Positions 34,331 to 42,364 of a stretch of DNA of 64,000 nucleotides are shown here, in pieces. The stretch covers positions 62,001 to 126,000 of the forward strand of contig NZ_JAHCVJ010000006.1 of the NCBI RefSeq assembly GCF_018476885.1. The letters run 5' to 3'. The notes beneath the pieces were generated by a model. That model did no database searches. It had not been told where the DNA came from and saw only the letters and a program-made list of their open reading frames with translations. The translations under genes and the position numbers were made by a program. The stretch's first letter is position 1. Each line of letters begins with the position of its first letter. The DNA comes from Geoanaerobacter pelophilus (GTDB lineage Bacteria > Desulfobacterota > Desulfuromonadia > Geobacterales > DSM-12255).

Positions 34331-34489
34331 GTGAGATCAATAGTGCTTGGCGTTGTTTTAGGGCTGTTCATGATCTGCTTTCTGGCAATCATCATTGAAG
34401 AGACTTTTCTGGCAGGTCGCCGCCGCCGCAAGATGGAAAAGGCCTTGAAAGGAGAAAGAAATGCGGATAACGCCAAAAGCCGAGCTTGA
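34331..34489 (+). CDS. Small single-pass membrane protein, 52 residues
   Basis: Start GTG 34331 with AGGAGA directly upstream; an in-frame ATG 96 nt earlier would translate the operator-like region. The protein is MRSIVLGVV..., one hydrophobic helix (about 3-22, LGLFMICFLAIII), then a very basic stretch (GRRRRKMEKALKGERN). The basic side should stay in the cytoplasm. Its 3' end overlaps the peptidase gene by 29 nt in another frame, so the two are coupled. No known family. It may be a membrane tether or a regulator of its neighbour. Confidence 0.55.
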   Translation: MRSIVLGVVLGLFMICFLAIIIEETFLAGRRRRKMEKALKGERNADNAKSRA

Positions 34490-35654
34490 GCATCGCTGCG
34501 CCAGGTTGCAGGGGAAGATGGCAGAAGCAGGGATTGATGCGGTTATTATCCTTCAGAATGCCGACCTGTTTTATTTTACCGGGACTATTCAGAGTGGCTG
34601 CCTGTATCTGCCGGTGGAAGGTCAGCCGCTGTATCTGGTCAGAAGGGATGCCGGTCGCGCCAGAATGGAGTCGGGATTGAAAGAGGTTATCCCGTTCGGC
34701 TCACCCAAGGATGTGCCACGGATTGTTGCCGAATTCGGCTATCCAGAGCCAAAAAACATCGCCATGGAGCTTGATGTGGTGCCGGTAGGTTTCTTTGAGC
34801 GCTACAAAAAAGTGTTCCCTCAGGCGCTGTTCAGTGATGCTACCCCGCTGATCCGCCAGGTACGGATGATCAAGTCCCATTACGAGATCCATGCCATGAA
34901 GGACGCGGCAGACCAGGTGGACAAGGTTTACCGGAGGGCGCTTGAGGTGATCCGGGAGGGAATCACCGATATCGAACTCGCTGCCGAGCTGGAATATGTC
35001 GCCCGCCGCAATGGACATCTCGGTCATATCCGGATGCGGGTCTTTAACGGCGAAATGATCTTCGGCCACACAATTTCCGGCACCGATACCGCTGTCCCGG
35101 CATATACCGATACCCCGCTCGGCGGGGTTGGCCCCAGCCCTTCGTTCGGCCAGGGCGCAAGCTTCAAGCCTATTGCCAGGAACGAGCCGATTATTGTCGA
35201 TTTTGCCGGGAGTATCGACGGCTACCTGGTGGACCAGACCCGGGTATTTGCCATTGGTGGCCTTTCGGAGCGCTTGGTCAAGGGTTACGAAGACATGGTG
35301 AAGGTGCAGGAATTGATGATGGCGATCGCGCCGTCTAGGCCGACCTGGGGGGCGCTGTACGAGTCGTGCCGCCAGCTTGCCGTGGAAATGGGCTATGAAG
35401 ATAGTTTCATGGGCGCAAAAGGTGCGCAGGTGTCGTTTATCGGCCATGGTGTTGGAGTGGAGATTGACGAGTACCCGTTTATTGCGCGAGGCTTCGATAC
35501 CATGAGCCTTGAGCCGGGGATGGCCTTTGCCTTCGAGCCAAAGGTGGTATTTCCGGGCGAAGGCGCAATCGGCATTGAGGACACCTTTTATCTTGCCGAC
35601 GACGGCACCTTGAAGCAGCTGACCTATTCCGACCAGAGACTTGCCATTATCTAA
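34461..35654 (+). CDS. M24-family metallopeptidase (Xaa-Pro aminopeptidase-like)
   Basis: Cytoplasmic peptidase of 397 residues that cleaves N-terminal residues next to proline in the family's known members. It has the N-terminal creatinase-like domain (about 1-145) and the pita-bread catalytic domain. All five metal ligands are visible: Asp in VDFAGS and Asp in LVDQTR (near 246-258), His in GHGVGVE near 328, Glu in FEPKVV near 360 and Glu in GIEDTF near 375. The ATG at 34461 has AAAGGAG. It overlaps the small membrane protein gene and is followed by the citrate synthase promoter. Confidence 0.88.
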   Translation: MRITPKAELEHRCARLQGKMAEAGIDAVIILQNADLFYFTGTIQSGCLYLPVEGQPLYLVRRDAGRARMESGLKEVIPFGSPKDVPRIVAEFGYPEPKNIAMELDVVPVGFFERYKKVFPQALFSDATPLIRQVRMIKSHYEIHAMKDAADQVDKVYRRALEVIREGITDIELAAELEYVARRNGHLGHIRMRVFNGEMIFGHTISGTDTAVPAYTDTPLGGVGPSPSFGQGASFKPIARNEPIIVDFAGSIDGYLVDQTRVFAIGGLSERLVKGYEDMVKVQELMMAIAPSRPTWGALYESCRQLAVEMGYEDSFMGAKGAQVSFIGHGVGVEIDEYPFIARGFDTMSLEPGMAFAFEPKVVFPGEGAIGIEDTFYLADDGTLKQLTYSDQRLAII

Positions 35655-35674
35655 AACGGCCATGAAAAATTTTG

Positions 35675-35703
35675 TTGATTTTAATTTAAGCCGATGCTAT
35701 AAG
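35675..35703 (+). promoter_or_regulatory. Sigma-70 promoter of gltA
   Basis: TTGATT (35675-35680), a 17-nt spacer, then TATAAG (35698-35703). Transcription would begin near 35710, leaving a leader of about 217 nt before the ATG, which is long. The palindrome at 35716 lies just after the start point. Confidence 0.6.
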
Positions 35704-35713
35704 AGCCGCACAA

Positions 35714-35728
35714 TTGTATACAGTATAT
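35714..35728. promoter_or_regulatory. Palindrome GTATAC-N-GTATAT at the gltA start point
   Basis: TTGTATACAGTATAT (35714-35728), core GTATAC-A-GTATAT at 35716-35728. Placed just downstream of the -10 box, it is suited to a repressor. Citrate synthase of Geobacter is known to be repressed by the regulator HgtR; whether this is its site is not shown here. A perfect version, GTATAC-C-GTATAC, lies at 41932. Confidence 0.55.
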
Positions 35729-35926
35729 CGAATCGTTGTTCCACGTATCTCTGCACAGTTCTTTGCTTGCCCCGTTGAAAGTTTATTTGTCCTCAGATAA
35801 AAAAGAACAGTTTCAAGCCCTTGATGAGTATCGAAAGGAGGGAGTGTACGGTTCAGCAGGTTCCTGGTTTTTGCTGCGGTTCATTTCCAACCTATAACCA
35901 CAACGCACGAAAGGAGAGCACGCAAC

Positions 35927-37255
35927 ATGGCACTGAAGGAAACCCTTAAGCAGAAGATTGAAGAGTTTCGCCCCCGCACAACAAAGCTGGTCAAGGAGTT
36001 CGGTAAGGTAATTATCGATCAGGTAACTATTGACCAGTGCATCGGCGGCGCCCGTGACATCCGCAGCCTCGTAACCGACATTTCCTACCTTGACCCGCAG
36101 GAAGGCATCCGTTTCCGCGGCAAGACTATCCCCGAGACTTTCGAAGCTCTCCCAAAGGCTGCAGGGTCTGCCTATCCGACCGTTGAGTCTTTCTGGTACT
36201 TCCTCCTTACCGGTGACGTTCCGACACAGGCACAGGTTGACGAAGTTGTGAAAGAGTGGAAAGTTCGCCAGGAAGTTCCTGAGTACGTTTTCACTGCTAT
36301 TCGTGCTCTTCCGCGCGACAGCCATCCGATGGTAATGCTTTCTGTTGGTATCCTTGCTCTGCAGAAGGATTCCAAGTTTGCCGGTTTCTACAACTCCGGC
36401 AAGTTCAACAAGATGACTGCATGGGAATATGTCTATGAGGACGCATCTGACCTCGTAGCCCGTATCGCCGTAATCGCAGCTTTCATCTACAACCTCAAGT
36501 ACCGTGGTGACAAGCAGATCGCTATCGATCCTAGCCTCGACATGGGTGCAAACTTCGCCCACATGATCGGCCAGAGCGAGCAGTACAAAGACGTTGCCCG
36601 TATGTACTTCATCCTGCACTCTGACCACGAGTCAGGCAACGTATCTGCTCACACGACTCACCTCGTTCACTCAGCTCTGTCTGACCCATACTATGCATAC
36701 TCTGCAGGTCTCAACGGCCTCGCAGGCCCTCTGCACGGCCTTGCCAACCAGGAAGTTCTCGACTGGACCCTCAAGTTCCAGGAGAAATACTGCAAAGGTG
36801 TTGAGCCGACTAAAGAGCTCATCACTAAGGCTCTCTGGGATACCCTCAATGCCGGTCAGGTTGTTCCGGGCTACGGCCACGCCGTTCTCCGCAAGACCGA
36901 CCCGCGCTACATGTCACAGCGCGAGTTCTGCCTCAACACCCCGGGCCTCAAAGACGATCCATTGTTCAAGCTTGTTGCCATGATCTTTGAAGTTGCCCCG
37001 GTTGTTCTCACCGAGCAGGGAAAAGCCAAGAACCCATGGCCGAACGTCGACGCACAGTCCGGCGTTATCCAGTGGTACTATGGCCTGCGTGAGTGGGATT
37101 ACTACACCGTGCTCTTCGGTGTTGGCCGCGCCCTCGGCTGCATGGCAAACATCACTTGGGACCGTGGTCTCGGTTACGCTATCGAGCGTCCGAAGTCAGT
37201 TACCACGGCAATGCTTGAGAAGTGGGCTGCAGAAGGCGGCCGCAAGCTGTCCTAA
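35927..37255 (+). CDS. gltA: Citrate synthase, eukaryotic type
   Basis: Condenses acetyl-CoA and oxaloacetate, the entry to the TCA cycle by which Geobacter oxidises acetate. The 442 residues match mitochondrial rather than usual bacterial enzymes: GPLHGLANQEVL (catalytic His, about 257), PGYGHAVLRKTDPRY (second His, about 322) and PWPNVDAQSG (catalytic Asp, about 370), with SAHTTHLVHSALSDPY upstream. Codons differ from neighbours in that CTC, GTT, GCT and CGT are favoured, a sign of high expression. ATG follows GGAGAG. A long leader, a promoter with a palindrome and a strong terminator frame it as a single-gene unit. Confidence 0.96.
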   Translation: MALKETLKQKIEEFRPRTTKLVKEFGKVIIDQVTIDQCIGGARDIRSLVTDISYLDPQEGIRFRGKTIPETFEALPKAAGSAYPTVESFWYFLLTGDVPTQAQVDEVVKEWKVRQEVPEYVFTAIRALPRDSHPMVMLSVGILALQKDSKFAGFYNSGKFNKMTAWEYVYEDASDLVARIAVIAAFIYNLKYRGDKQIAIDPSLDMGANFAHMIGQSEQYKDVARMYFILHSDHESGNVSAHTTHLVHSALSDPYYAYSAGLNGLAGPLHGLANQEVLDWTLKFQEKYCKGVEPTKELITKALWDTLNAGQVVPGYGHAVLRKTDPRYMSQREFCLNTPGLKDDPLFKLVAMIFEVAPVVLTEQGKAKNPWPNVDAQSGVIQWYYGLREWDYYTVLFGVGRALGCMANITWDRGLGYAIERPKSVTTAMLEKWAAEGGRKLS

Positions 37256-37280
37256 GCTTCGGCAGTCGCATATGAAAAAG

Positions 37281-37312
37281 AAAGGGAAGATGCAATGCAT
37301 CTTCCCTTTTTT
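37281..37312. terminator. Intrinsic terminator of gltA, possibly bidirectional
   Basis: AAAGGGAAGATGCA (37281-37294) pairs with TGCATCTTCCCTTT (37296-37309), followed by a T-run (CCCTTTTTTG). The A-run on the left side can serve the minus-strand AMMECR1 gene that converges here. Confidence 0.9.
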
Positions 37313-37337
37313 GCCTTTTATCCGGAATTATGAAAAA

Positions 37338-37925
37338 TCAGCTCTTTTTGCTGCTCCGTACCGGGGCCGGGCCGGTGTCCTCTTCATTGAACACTTCGGC
37401 GCTGAATATGTAAATCTCCGTATTCTCCTGCCAGTCATCTTTGCCCATCCCTGCTTTCAATGCCGTCTGTTGCAGGAAGGTGTCACGGTCCCAGCCGAAT
37501 TCGGTAGCAACCTGAGGGAGCAGTACTCCCCGGTGAAAGTTTCTCTCCATGTAGAGGCCGTGAGTGCCAACCTGAATTTCATCGATGGATGAAATCTTCT
37601 GCAATGGTGAGAGTACCGAAATTTCAAGGGTGAATTTATCAAGGTCCGGTTTCTTCATCGGATAGAACCTTGGATCCTTGGTGGAGGCAGCGGCAGCCAT
37701 CTCTTGAACCAGCTGGAAGAGCGGCTTGTCTGATATGAAGTTGCCGATGCAGCCTCGCAGCTTGCCGTCCATCTTGATGGTGACAAAGCAACCGTGCTGT
37801 GCATGAAGTTTTTCTGACTTTACATCCCGCGGTACTACCGAGCCGGAAGATACAAACGATGTGATCGCTTCCCGGGCTAATAGCAACAGTTGGCGCCGGT
37901 CATCTTTTCCAAACATCTTTGCCAT
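37338..37925 (-). CDS. AMMECR1-domain protein (AmmeMemoRadiSam system protein A)
   Basis: 195 residues making one AMMECR1 domain with the signature LRGCIGNF near 57-64 and AAAASTKDPRFYPM near 77. In bacteria and archaea this domain is often encoded with Memo-family and radical SAM proteins; neither is adjacent here. Its role is unproven. AGAGGAG precedes the ATG at 37925. The C-terminus is a charged tail (PAPVRSSKKS). It converges on gltA and is divergent from the AOR operon. Confidence 0.88.
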   Translation of the reverse strand: MAKMFGKDDRRQLLLLAREAITSFVSSGSVVPRDVKSEKLHAQHGCFVTIKMDGKLRGCIGNFISDKPLFQLVQEMAAAASTKDPRFYPMKKPDLDKFTLEISVLSPLQKISSIDEIQVGTHGLYMERNFHRGVLLPQVATEFGWDRDTFLQQTALKAGMGKDDWQENTEIYIFSAEVFNEEDTGPAPVRSSKKS

Positions 37926-38121
37926 GCAAATTCTCCTCTGGGGGTTGCTAAGGGTGCGCTAATGTACTATATTTAGTCCACATTTGACAAGCGATACCTG
38001 ACAATAAAGGGCGATCTGGCTGCATTCTCGTTTTTTTTGTTTGTACTTATGACTGAAAAGGGCTGCTTGCCCGAAATGGTTCGCTTGGTAATGCCTGGAT
38101 TTCAGATGGCCGGGGGGATGA

Positions 38122-38346
38122 ATGAATGTGACCGTTGTTTTGGTCGGTCCGTTTCGTGTCGGACGGTTCAATGAAGAGGTTCGTGAGTATCCACCCGGTA
38201 CATCCGTGCAGGAGGTGATTGCCGAGCTTGGTCTCTCCGGCCCACTTCTTGGGACGGTTCTGATTAATGAGGTCCATGCTGGGCTGGATGCTCTGCTTCA
38301 CGATGGTGATACCTTGTACTTATTGCCTTTCATGGACGGTGGGTAG
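38122..38346 (+). CDS. MoaD/ThiS-like sulfur-carrier protein
   Basis: 74 residues with a ubiquitin-like beta-grasp pattern and the essential C-terminal Gly-Gly (LPFMDGG), which is adenylylated and thiocarboxylated in the family. It is encoded 59 nt before an aldehyde:ferredoxin oxidoreductase, an arrangement known for MoaD-type proteins that supply sulfur for the tungstopterin of that enzyme. A ThiS role is less likely because no thiamine gene is near. GGGGGG precedes the ATG; a second ATG at 38118 is out of frame. Confidence 0.88.
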   Translation: MNVTVVLVGPFRVGRFNEEVREYPPGTSVQEVIAELGLSGPLLGTVLINEVHAGLDALLHDGDTLYLLPFMDGG

Positions 38347-38405
38347 TTTGACATGCAATTTCTGTTCGGTATAGCCTGTTCGCCCGAACCAAGGAGAAAC
38401 CCAGC

Positions 38406-40265
38406 ATGAAATATTTCACCTCTGCTCCGGCATCTGACCCATCATCGGTGTTGTATTCGCGTTGCACTGTTGATCTGAAGAGCGGCACAATCAGGCTGGA
38501 AGATGTTCCGTGCCGCAATTTTGAGGATGTTCTGGGCGGGTTCGGCCGTTCCTTTCAAATTCTGGCTGAACGTAACATTTCTGAAGCGTATTGCGACGAA
38601 AATCCGCTCATTGTCAATACCGGCCTCTTGACCGGCAGCAGCGCCATGACCGGCATGCGCACCTATTTTTCCGGGTACAGCCCGATCAAAGGGTCGAAAA
38701 AGGGGTTGCCGGCCGCCATGTGGTCAACCGGCAGCGGTAATTTCGGCGCCAAATTCAAGTGGACCGGCCTTGATGAACTGATCTTCGAAAACCGCTCCCC
38801 AAAACCGGTTTATGCTTTGATCCAGGATACTCCGAACGGGCCGCTGGTCGAGTTGAAGCCGGCCGACCATCTGCTCGGCCTTTCTACCCACGAGAAGATG
38901 ATGGTGCTGCAGAAGGAATATGGCAGCAATGCCCACTTCGCAACAATCGGTCAGGCCGGTGAGCAGTGGCAGAATGTCTACATGGGGGCAGTGGCCCTCT
39001 CGACCGATAACCAGCTCAAAACCGGCGAGGACAAGATGCGTTTCGCTGGCCGCGGCGGCATGGGGAGCCTCATGGGTTACAAAAACCTCCTTGCCCTGGT
39101 GGCCCTGAGCAGCGACAAGATCAAGCCTCTTACGCCCGAAGTCAGGAACGTCAACATCAACGTAGTCAAAGGGGGGGGATCGGCGCGGCTGCAGCCGATC
39201 AGCCGCGGTGGCGGCGGTGGCACCTGGGCGGCCTATGATGTCCTGCAGGTCTTTCATGCCGTGCCGGTGAACAATTTCCGCCCCCAAGGCAACAATCTGC
39301 CGGAGAAGCTGTTTCGGGAAAACGTCGAGCCGGATTTTGTGATCAAATCGGAAGCCTGCTTTCGTTGTGGAATAACCTGTCACAACAATGTCCACGAAAA
39401 GAGGGAAGACGGCAGCGCCGGCAGGTTCCTGGCCAAGTTCGACTATGAGCCGCTCAATCTCCTCGGCACCAATCTGGGCATCCATGATGCCGGCCAGGCT
39501 GCCAGCCTGATCCATCTGTGTGACAATTACGGCATGGACTCCATCTCCCTGGGGGTGACCGTCTCCTACGTTCTTTCCTACAACGAGCGGCATCCAGCGC
39601 AGCCGCTCTTGAACGGCGCCTGCTTCGGAGACTACCCCAAGATCAGGGAGCTTGTCGAACAGGCCGGTCAGGGAAAACTGCCGGAGATCGGGATGGGATC
39701 CATGCGCCTCTCCGAGAGTACCGGCGAGACCGGCTACGCTTACCATGTCAAGGGTCTGGAACTGCCGGCTTACCAACCCGAAACCAATCCTGGCTATGCC
39801 TGGGCCATTGCCGGCGGCCATATGTCGATGGGGACTTACGGGCTTCTCACCCGTGAGGGGAAGTCGGACATGGACTCCTGGGTCGAGGGGATTACAAGGA
39901 CCAAGCTGCAGATTGTCGGGTTCGACATGATCGGGCTATGCAAGTTTTTCGATATCACCAAGGGGATCTGCACCCAGATGGTGGTGGACTGCCTCAAGAG
40001 CGAGTTCGATATGGAGGTAACGGCAGAGGAGCTGGCTGCTGCCGTGCGTAGGGCTTTCCTTCGAGGGCTGGCCCTGGAGCTGCGGCAAGGGTATGAAAAG
40101 TCCGAATACACCCTGCCGGCTGAGGTGTGGGAGCAACCGAATCCGAACATCAAGCTGCCGAATATTACCTCGCCGGAGTTTATTGCCGAGCTTCAGCGGC
40201 GGGTCTGGGAGGTATTCGAGCCGGAGCTGGCGGGACTGCTGCCTGAGGTCGGTCGGCAGGGGTAG
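38406..40265 (+). CDS. aor: Aldehyde:ferredoxin oxidoreductase (tungsten enzyme)
   Basis: Interconverts aldehydes and carboxylates with ferredoxin, using a tungsto-bispterin and a [4Fe-4S] cluster. The 619 residues match the AOR family: an N-terminal pterin domain (LTGSSAMTGMRTYFSGYSP, about 79-97; STGSGNFG), cluster cysteines CFRCGITC near 318 and a distal Cys in GLCKFFD near 519, and GGHMSMGTYG in the middle of domain 3. It starts with AAGGAGAAA before the ATG. It follows the MoaD-like gene and precedes an aldehyde dehydrogenase by 11 nt, which makes a coherent aldehyde/acid metabolism operon. Confidence 0.93.
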   Translation: MKYFTSAPASDPSSVLYSRCTVDLKSGTIRLEDVPCRNFEDVLGGFGRSFQILAERNISEAYCDENPLIVNTGLLTGSSAMTGMRTYFSGYSPIKGSKKGLPAAMWSTGSGNFGAKFKWTGLDELIFENRSPKPVYALIQDTPNGPLVELKPADHLLGLSTHEKMMVLQKEYGSNAHFATIGQAGEQWQNVYMGAVALSTDNQLKTGEDKMRFAGRGGMGSLMGYKNLLALVALSSDKIKPLTPEVRNVNINVVKGGGSARLQPISRGGGGGTWAAYDVLQVFHAVPVNNFRPQGNNLPEKLFRENVEPDFVIKSEACFRCGITCHNNVHEKREDGSAGRFLAKFDYEPLNLLGTNLGIHDAGQAASLIHLCDNYGMDSISLGVTVSYVLSYNERHPAQPLLNGACFGDYPKIRELVEQAGQGKLPEIGMGSMRLSESTGETGYAYHVKGLELPAYQPETNPGYAWAIAGGHMSMGTYGLLTREGKSDMDSWVEGITRTKLQIVGFDMIGLCKFFDITKGICTQMVVDCLKSEFDMEVTAEELAAAVRRAFLRGLALELRQGYEKSEYTLPAEVWEQPNPNIKLPNITSPEFIAELQRRVWEVFEPELAGLLPEVGRQG

Positions 40266-40276
40266 CGGGGGACGGG

Positions 40277-41860
40277 ATGGAGATTGTTGGCAAGCAGTTT
40301 ATCGACGGGAAGAGGAGCGCTGAGTCAGAGACCAGGTTCTTTGCCTACGATGCGGCAACAGGGGAACCGCTGGCGTACCGGTTCTTTGCCGCAACCGATG
40401 CCGAAGTTGCCCGTGCCGCTGCCGTGGCTGGCGCTGCCTCCCCTGCTTATCGCAAGACCTGTCTCAAGGAGCGGGCACAGTTTCTGGATGCCATTGCCGA
40501 AGAGCTTGATCGCCTAGATGATTCGTTTGTGCAGATAGTAATGCAGGAGACCGGCCTCCCCGAGCCGCGTATCCGCGGCGAGCGACTGCGCACCAGCAAT
40601 CAGCTGCGTCTTTTTGCCAAAGCTGTGAGCCGCGGTGATTTTCTCGGGGTGCGCATCGATACTGCTCTCCCGGACCGGCAGCCCCTACCGCGCCCTGATA
40701 TCCGCCAGTATCGCACTGGCATCGGCCCGGTAGCGGTGTTCGGCGCTGCCAATTTCCCGTTGGCTTTTTCGGTCGCCGGCGGCGATACCGCATCGGCCCT
40801 TGCCGCTGGTTGTCCGGTGGTGGTCAAGGCCCACTCGGCGCACCCGGCCACCTCGGAGCTGGTTGCCAGCGCCGTGGTCAGGGCTGTTGAAAGGAGTGGT
40901 GTCCCCACAGGGGTTTTTGCCATGCTGTTTGGCGATAGTGTCGGCGCGCCGCTGGTCAGGTGCCCCGAGATCAAGGCAGTGGGCTTTACCGGATCGCTGG
41001 CCGGCGGCAGGGCGCTGTCCGAAATCGCTGCAGCTCGCCCCGAACCGATCCCGGTGTTTGCCGAAATGTCGAGTGTTAATCCGGTAATTGTGCTACCCGG
41101 AGCATTACAGGAACGGGGAAGCTCCCTAGCATCGGGACTTGCCGCATCTGTCACCCTGGGCGCCGGCCAGTTCTGCACCAACCCGGGGCTGGTCATCGGT
41201 ATTGCAGGCGCCCCCTTTGCTTCATTCTCTCAGATGCTCGTTGCTGAAATGGTGAACCTACCGTCAATGGTCATGCTCAACCGTTCGATTCTCAGAAACT
41301 ACCAGGATGGGATTAAGAGGCTGTCACAGATTTCAGGCATGCACCTGCTTAGCGGGGCCATTACTGAGGGTGATCGTGGCCGGCCGTGCCTGTTTCAGGC
41401 ATCGTCCGAACTGTTGCGATCTCCGGCTCGACCTTTGGAGGACGAGGTGTTCGGTCCGGTCACGGTGCTGGTAACGGTAAAGGATTTTCAGGAGTTGCTG
41501 GCAATAATCCCGGGGCTCAGGGGGCAGCTCGCGGCTTGCCTGTTTGCCGCAGAGAGTGAGCTTGCTGATGCCGGGCCGATTGTCGAGGATCTGGAAACCC
41601 GTGTCGGCAGAGTCATATACAACGACTTCCCTACCGGGGTGGAGGTGTGCGATGCCATGGTGCATGGCGGGCCGTTCCCAGCCACAGCGGATGGCCGGTC
41701 CACGTCGGTCGGGACTTTGGCTATTGACCGTTTCCTTCGTCCGGTATGCTATCAGGGGTATCCGCACAGTCTGCTGCCGGAAGCTTTGCAGGATGGCAAT
41801 CCTTACGGGCTGCGGCGTCTGGTTAACGGCAAATGGTCAGCCGGTTTCCCTGATGATTGA
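40277..41860 (+). CDS. NADP-type aldehyde dehydrogenase
   Basis: Oxidises an aldehyde to the acid with NAD(P)+. The 527 residues have the cofactor segment GPVAVFGAANFPLAFSV, the Lys of VVKAHSAHP, the general base Glu of PVFAEMSSVNP and the nucleophile Cys of GAGQFCTNPG near residue 303. Length and the QFCTNPG signature point to the 2,5-dioxovalerate / fatty aldehyde dehydrogenase subgroup rather than the classical 480-residue form. It is encoded just after AOR, so the two may handle the same aldehyde with different electron carriers. ATG 40277 follows GGGGACGGG. Confidence 0.9.
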   Translation: MEIVGKQFIDGKRSAESETRFFAYDAATGEPLAYRFFAATDAEVARAAAVAGAASPAYRKTCLKERAQFLDAIAEELDRLDDSFVQIVMQETGLPEPRIRGERLRTSNQLRLFAKAVSRGDFLGVRIDTALPDRQPLPRPDIRQYRTGIGPVAVFGAANFPLAFSVAGGDTASALAAGCPVVVKAHSAHPATSELVASAVVRAVERSGVPTGVFAMLFGDSVGAPLVRCPEIKAVGFTGSLAGGRALSEIAAARPEPIPVFAEMSSVNPVIVLPGALQERGSSLASGLAASVTLGAGQFCTNPGLVIGIAGAPFASFSQMLVAEMVNLPSMVMLNRSILRNYQDGIKRLSQISGMHLLSGAITEGDRGRPCLFQASSELLRSPARPLEDEVFGPVTVLVTVKDFQELLAIIPGLRGQLAACLFAAESELADAGPIVEDLETRVGRVIYNDFPTGVEVCDAMVHGGPFPATADGRSTSVGTLAIDRFLRPVCYQGYPHSLLPEALQDGNPYGLRRLVNGKWSAGFPDD

Positions 41861-41913
41861 TAATAAAGAGTTGGCGAGTATTAATCTTTAATCGTTGCCT
41901 GAGATGTTTTTTT

Positions 41914-41947
41914 AGTGTATATACAATCATAGTATACCGTATACACT
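41914..41947. promoter_or_regulatory. Extended GTATAC palindrome upstream of the Ala/Pro-rich lipoprotein
   Basis: AGTGTATA (41914-41921) and TATACACT (41940-41947) form the outer dyad. Within it, GTATAC-C-GTATAC (41932-41944) is a perfect 13-bp palindrome, matching the gltA site at 35716 except in the central base and one end base. It lies about 56 nt upstream of the -35 box at 42003. Confidence 0.55.
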
Positions 41948-42002
41948 TTGTAACTTGTTGAAATAATCAGGATATAAATTAGCTGTGCCAAAGAAAAAAA
42001 TC

Positions 42003-42030
42003 TTGACTTTTGAGGTTATGGGAGTATATT
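42003..42030 (+). promoter_or_regulatory. Sigma-70 promoter of the Ala/Pro-rich lipoprotein
   Basis: TTGACT (42003-42008), 16-nt spacer, TATATT (42025-42030). The predicted start near 42037 leaves a leader of about 65 nt before the gene. Confidence 0.7.
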
Positions 42031-42101
42031 CCCCTGTCGTTGTGACATTACAAGAGATGCGCTTTGCGCAAGAAACACACAAAAGAAAGGATATGACCAA
42101 A

Positions 42102-42299
42102 ATGAAGAAGCTCGTAACCCTCGCACTCTGTCTCTCTGTAGCAATGGCTTTCGGATGCAAGAAGAAAGAAGAAGCTCCTGCTCCTGCTCCTGCTGCTGAA
42201 GCTCCTAAGGCACCTGAAGCACAGAAGCCGATGTCTTCTGCTCAGGCTCCTGCTGCACCTGCAGCACCTGCTGCTCCTGCTGCTCCCGAGAAAAAGTAA
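42102..42299 (+). CDS. Small Ala/Pro-rich lipoprotein, 65 residues
   Basis: Signal peptide MKKLVTLALCLSVAMAFGC with the lipobox Cys at residue 19, then KKKEE and a low-complexity mature part of Ala, Pro, Glu and Lys (repeated PAPAP / APAAP). An alternative ATG at 42093 lies too close to AAAGGA. Codons are those of strongly expressed genes (GCT, CCT, CTC), like gltA. It has its own promoter and terminator, so it is a monocistronic abundant envelope protein. No domain can be assigned; the extended Pro/Ala tail may be a spacer between membrane and periplasm. Confidence 0.8.
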   Translation: MKKLVTLALCLSVAMAFGCKKKEEAPAPAPAAEAPKAPEAQKPMSSAQAPAAPAAPAAPAAPEKK

Positions 42300-42327
42300 G
42301 TTTCTTACTTTTCCGGACCTGTACTGA

Positions 42328-42364
42328 AATGGCCTGCAGACCTGCTTCTGCAGGCCATTACTTT
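42328..42364 (+). terminator. Intrinsic terminator after the Ala/Pro-rich lipoprotein
   Basis: AATGGCCTGCAG (42328-42339) and CTGCAGGCCATT (42348-42359) make a 12-bp perfect stem with an 8-nt loop, followed by ACTTTATC. The T-run is short, but the stem is strong. Confidence 0.8.

Noticed and set aside
35844-35897. Short leader ORF before gltA starting at a GTG behind GGAGGG
   Set aside because: The GTG is only about 2 nt from the ribosome-site-like sequence, and the 17-residue product has no recognisable property.
38724-39821. A 365-codon minus-strand frame opposite aor
   Set aside because: Antisense shadow of a strongly conserved gene; no start site or recognisable protein features.
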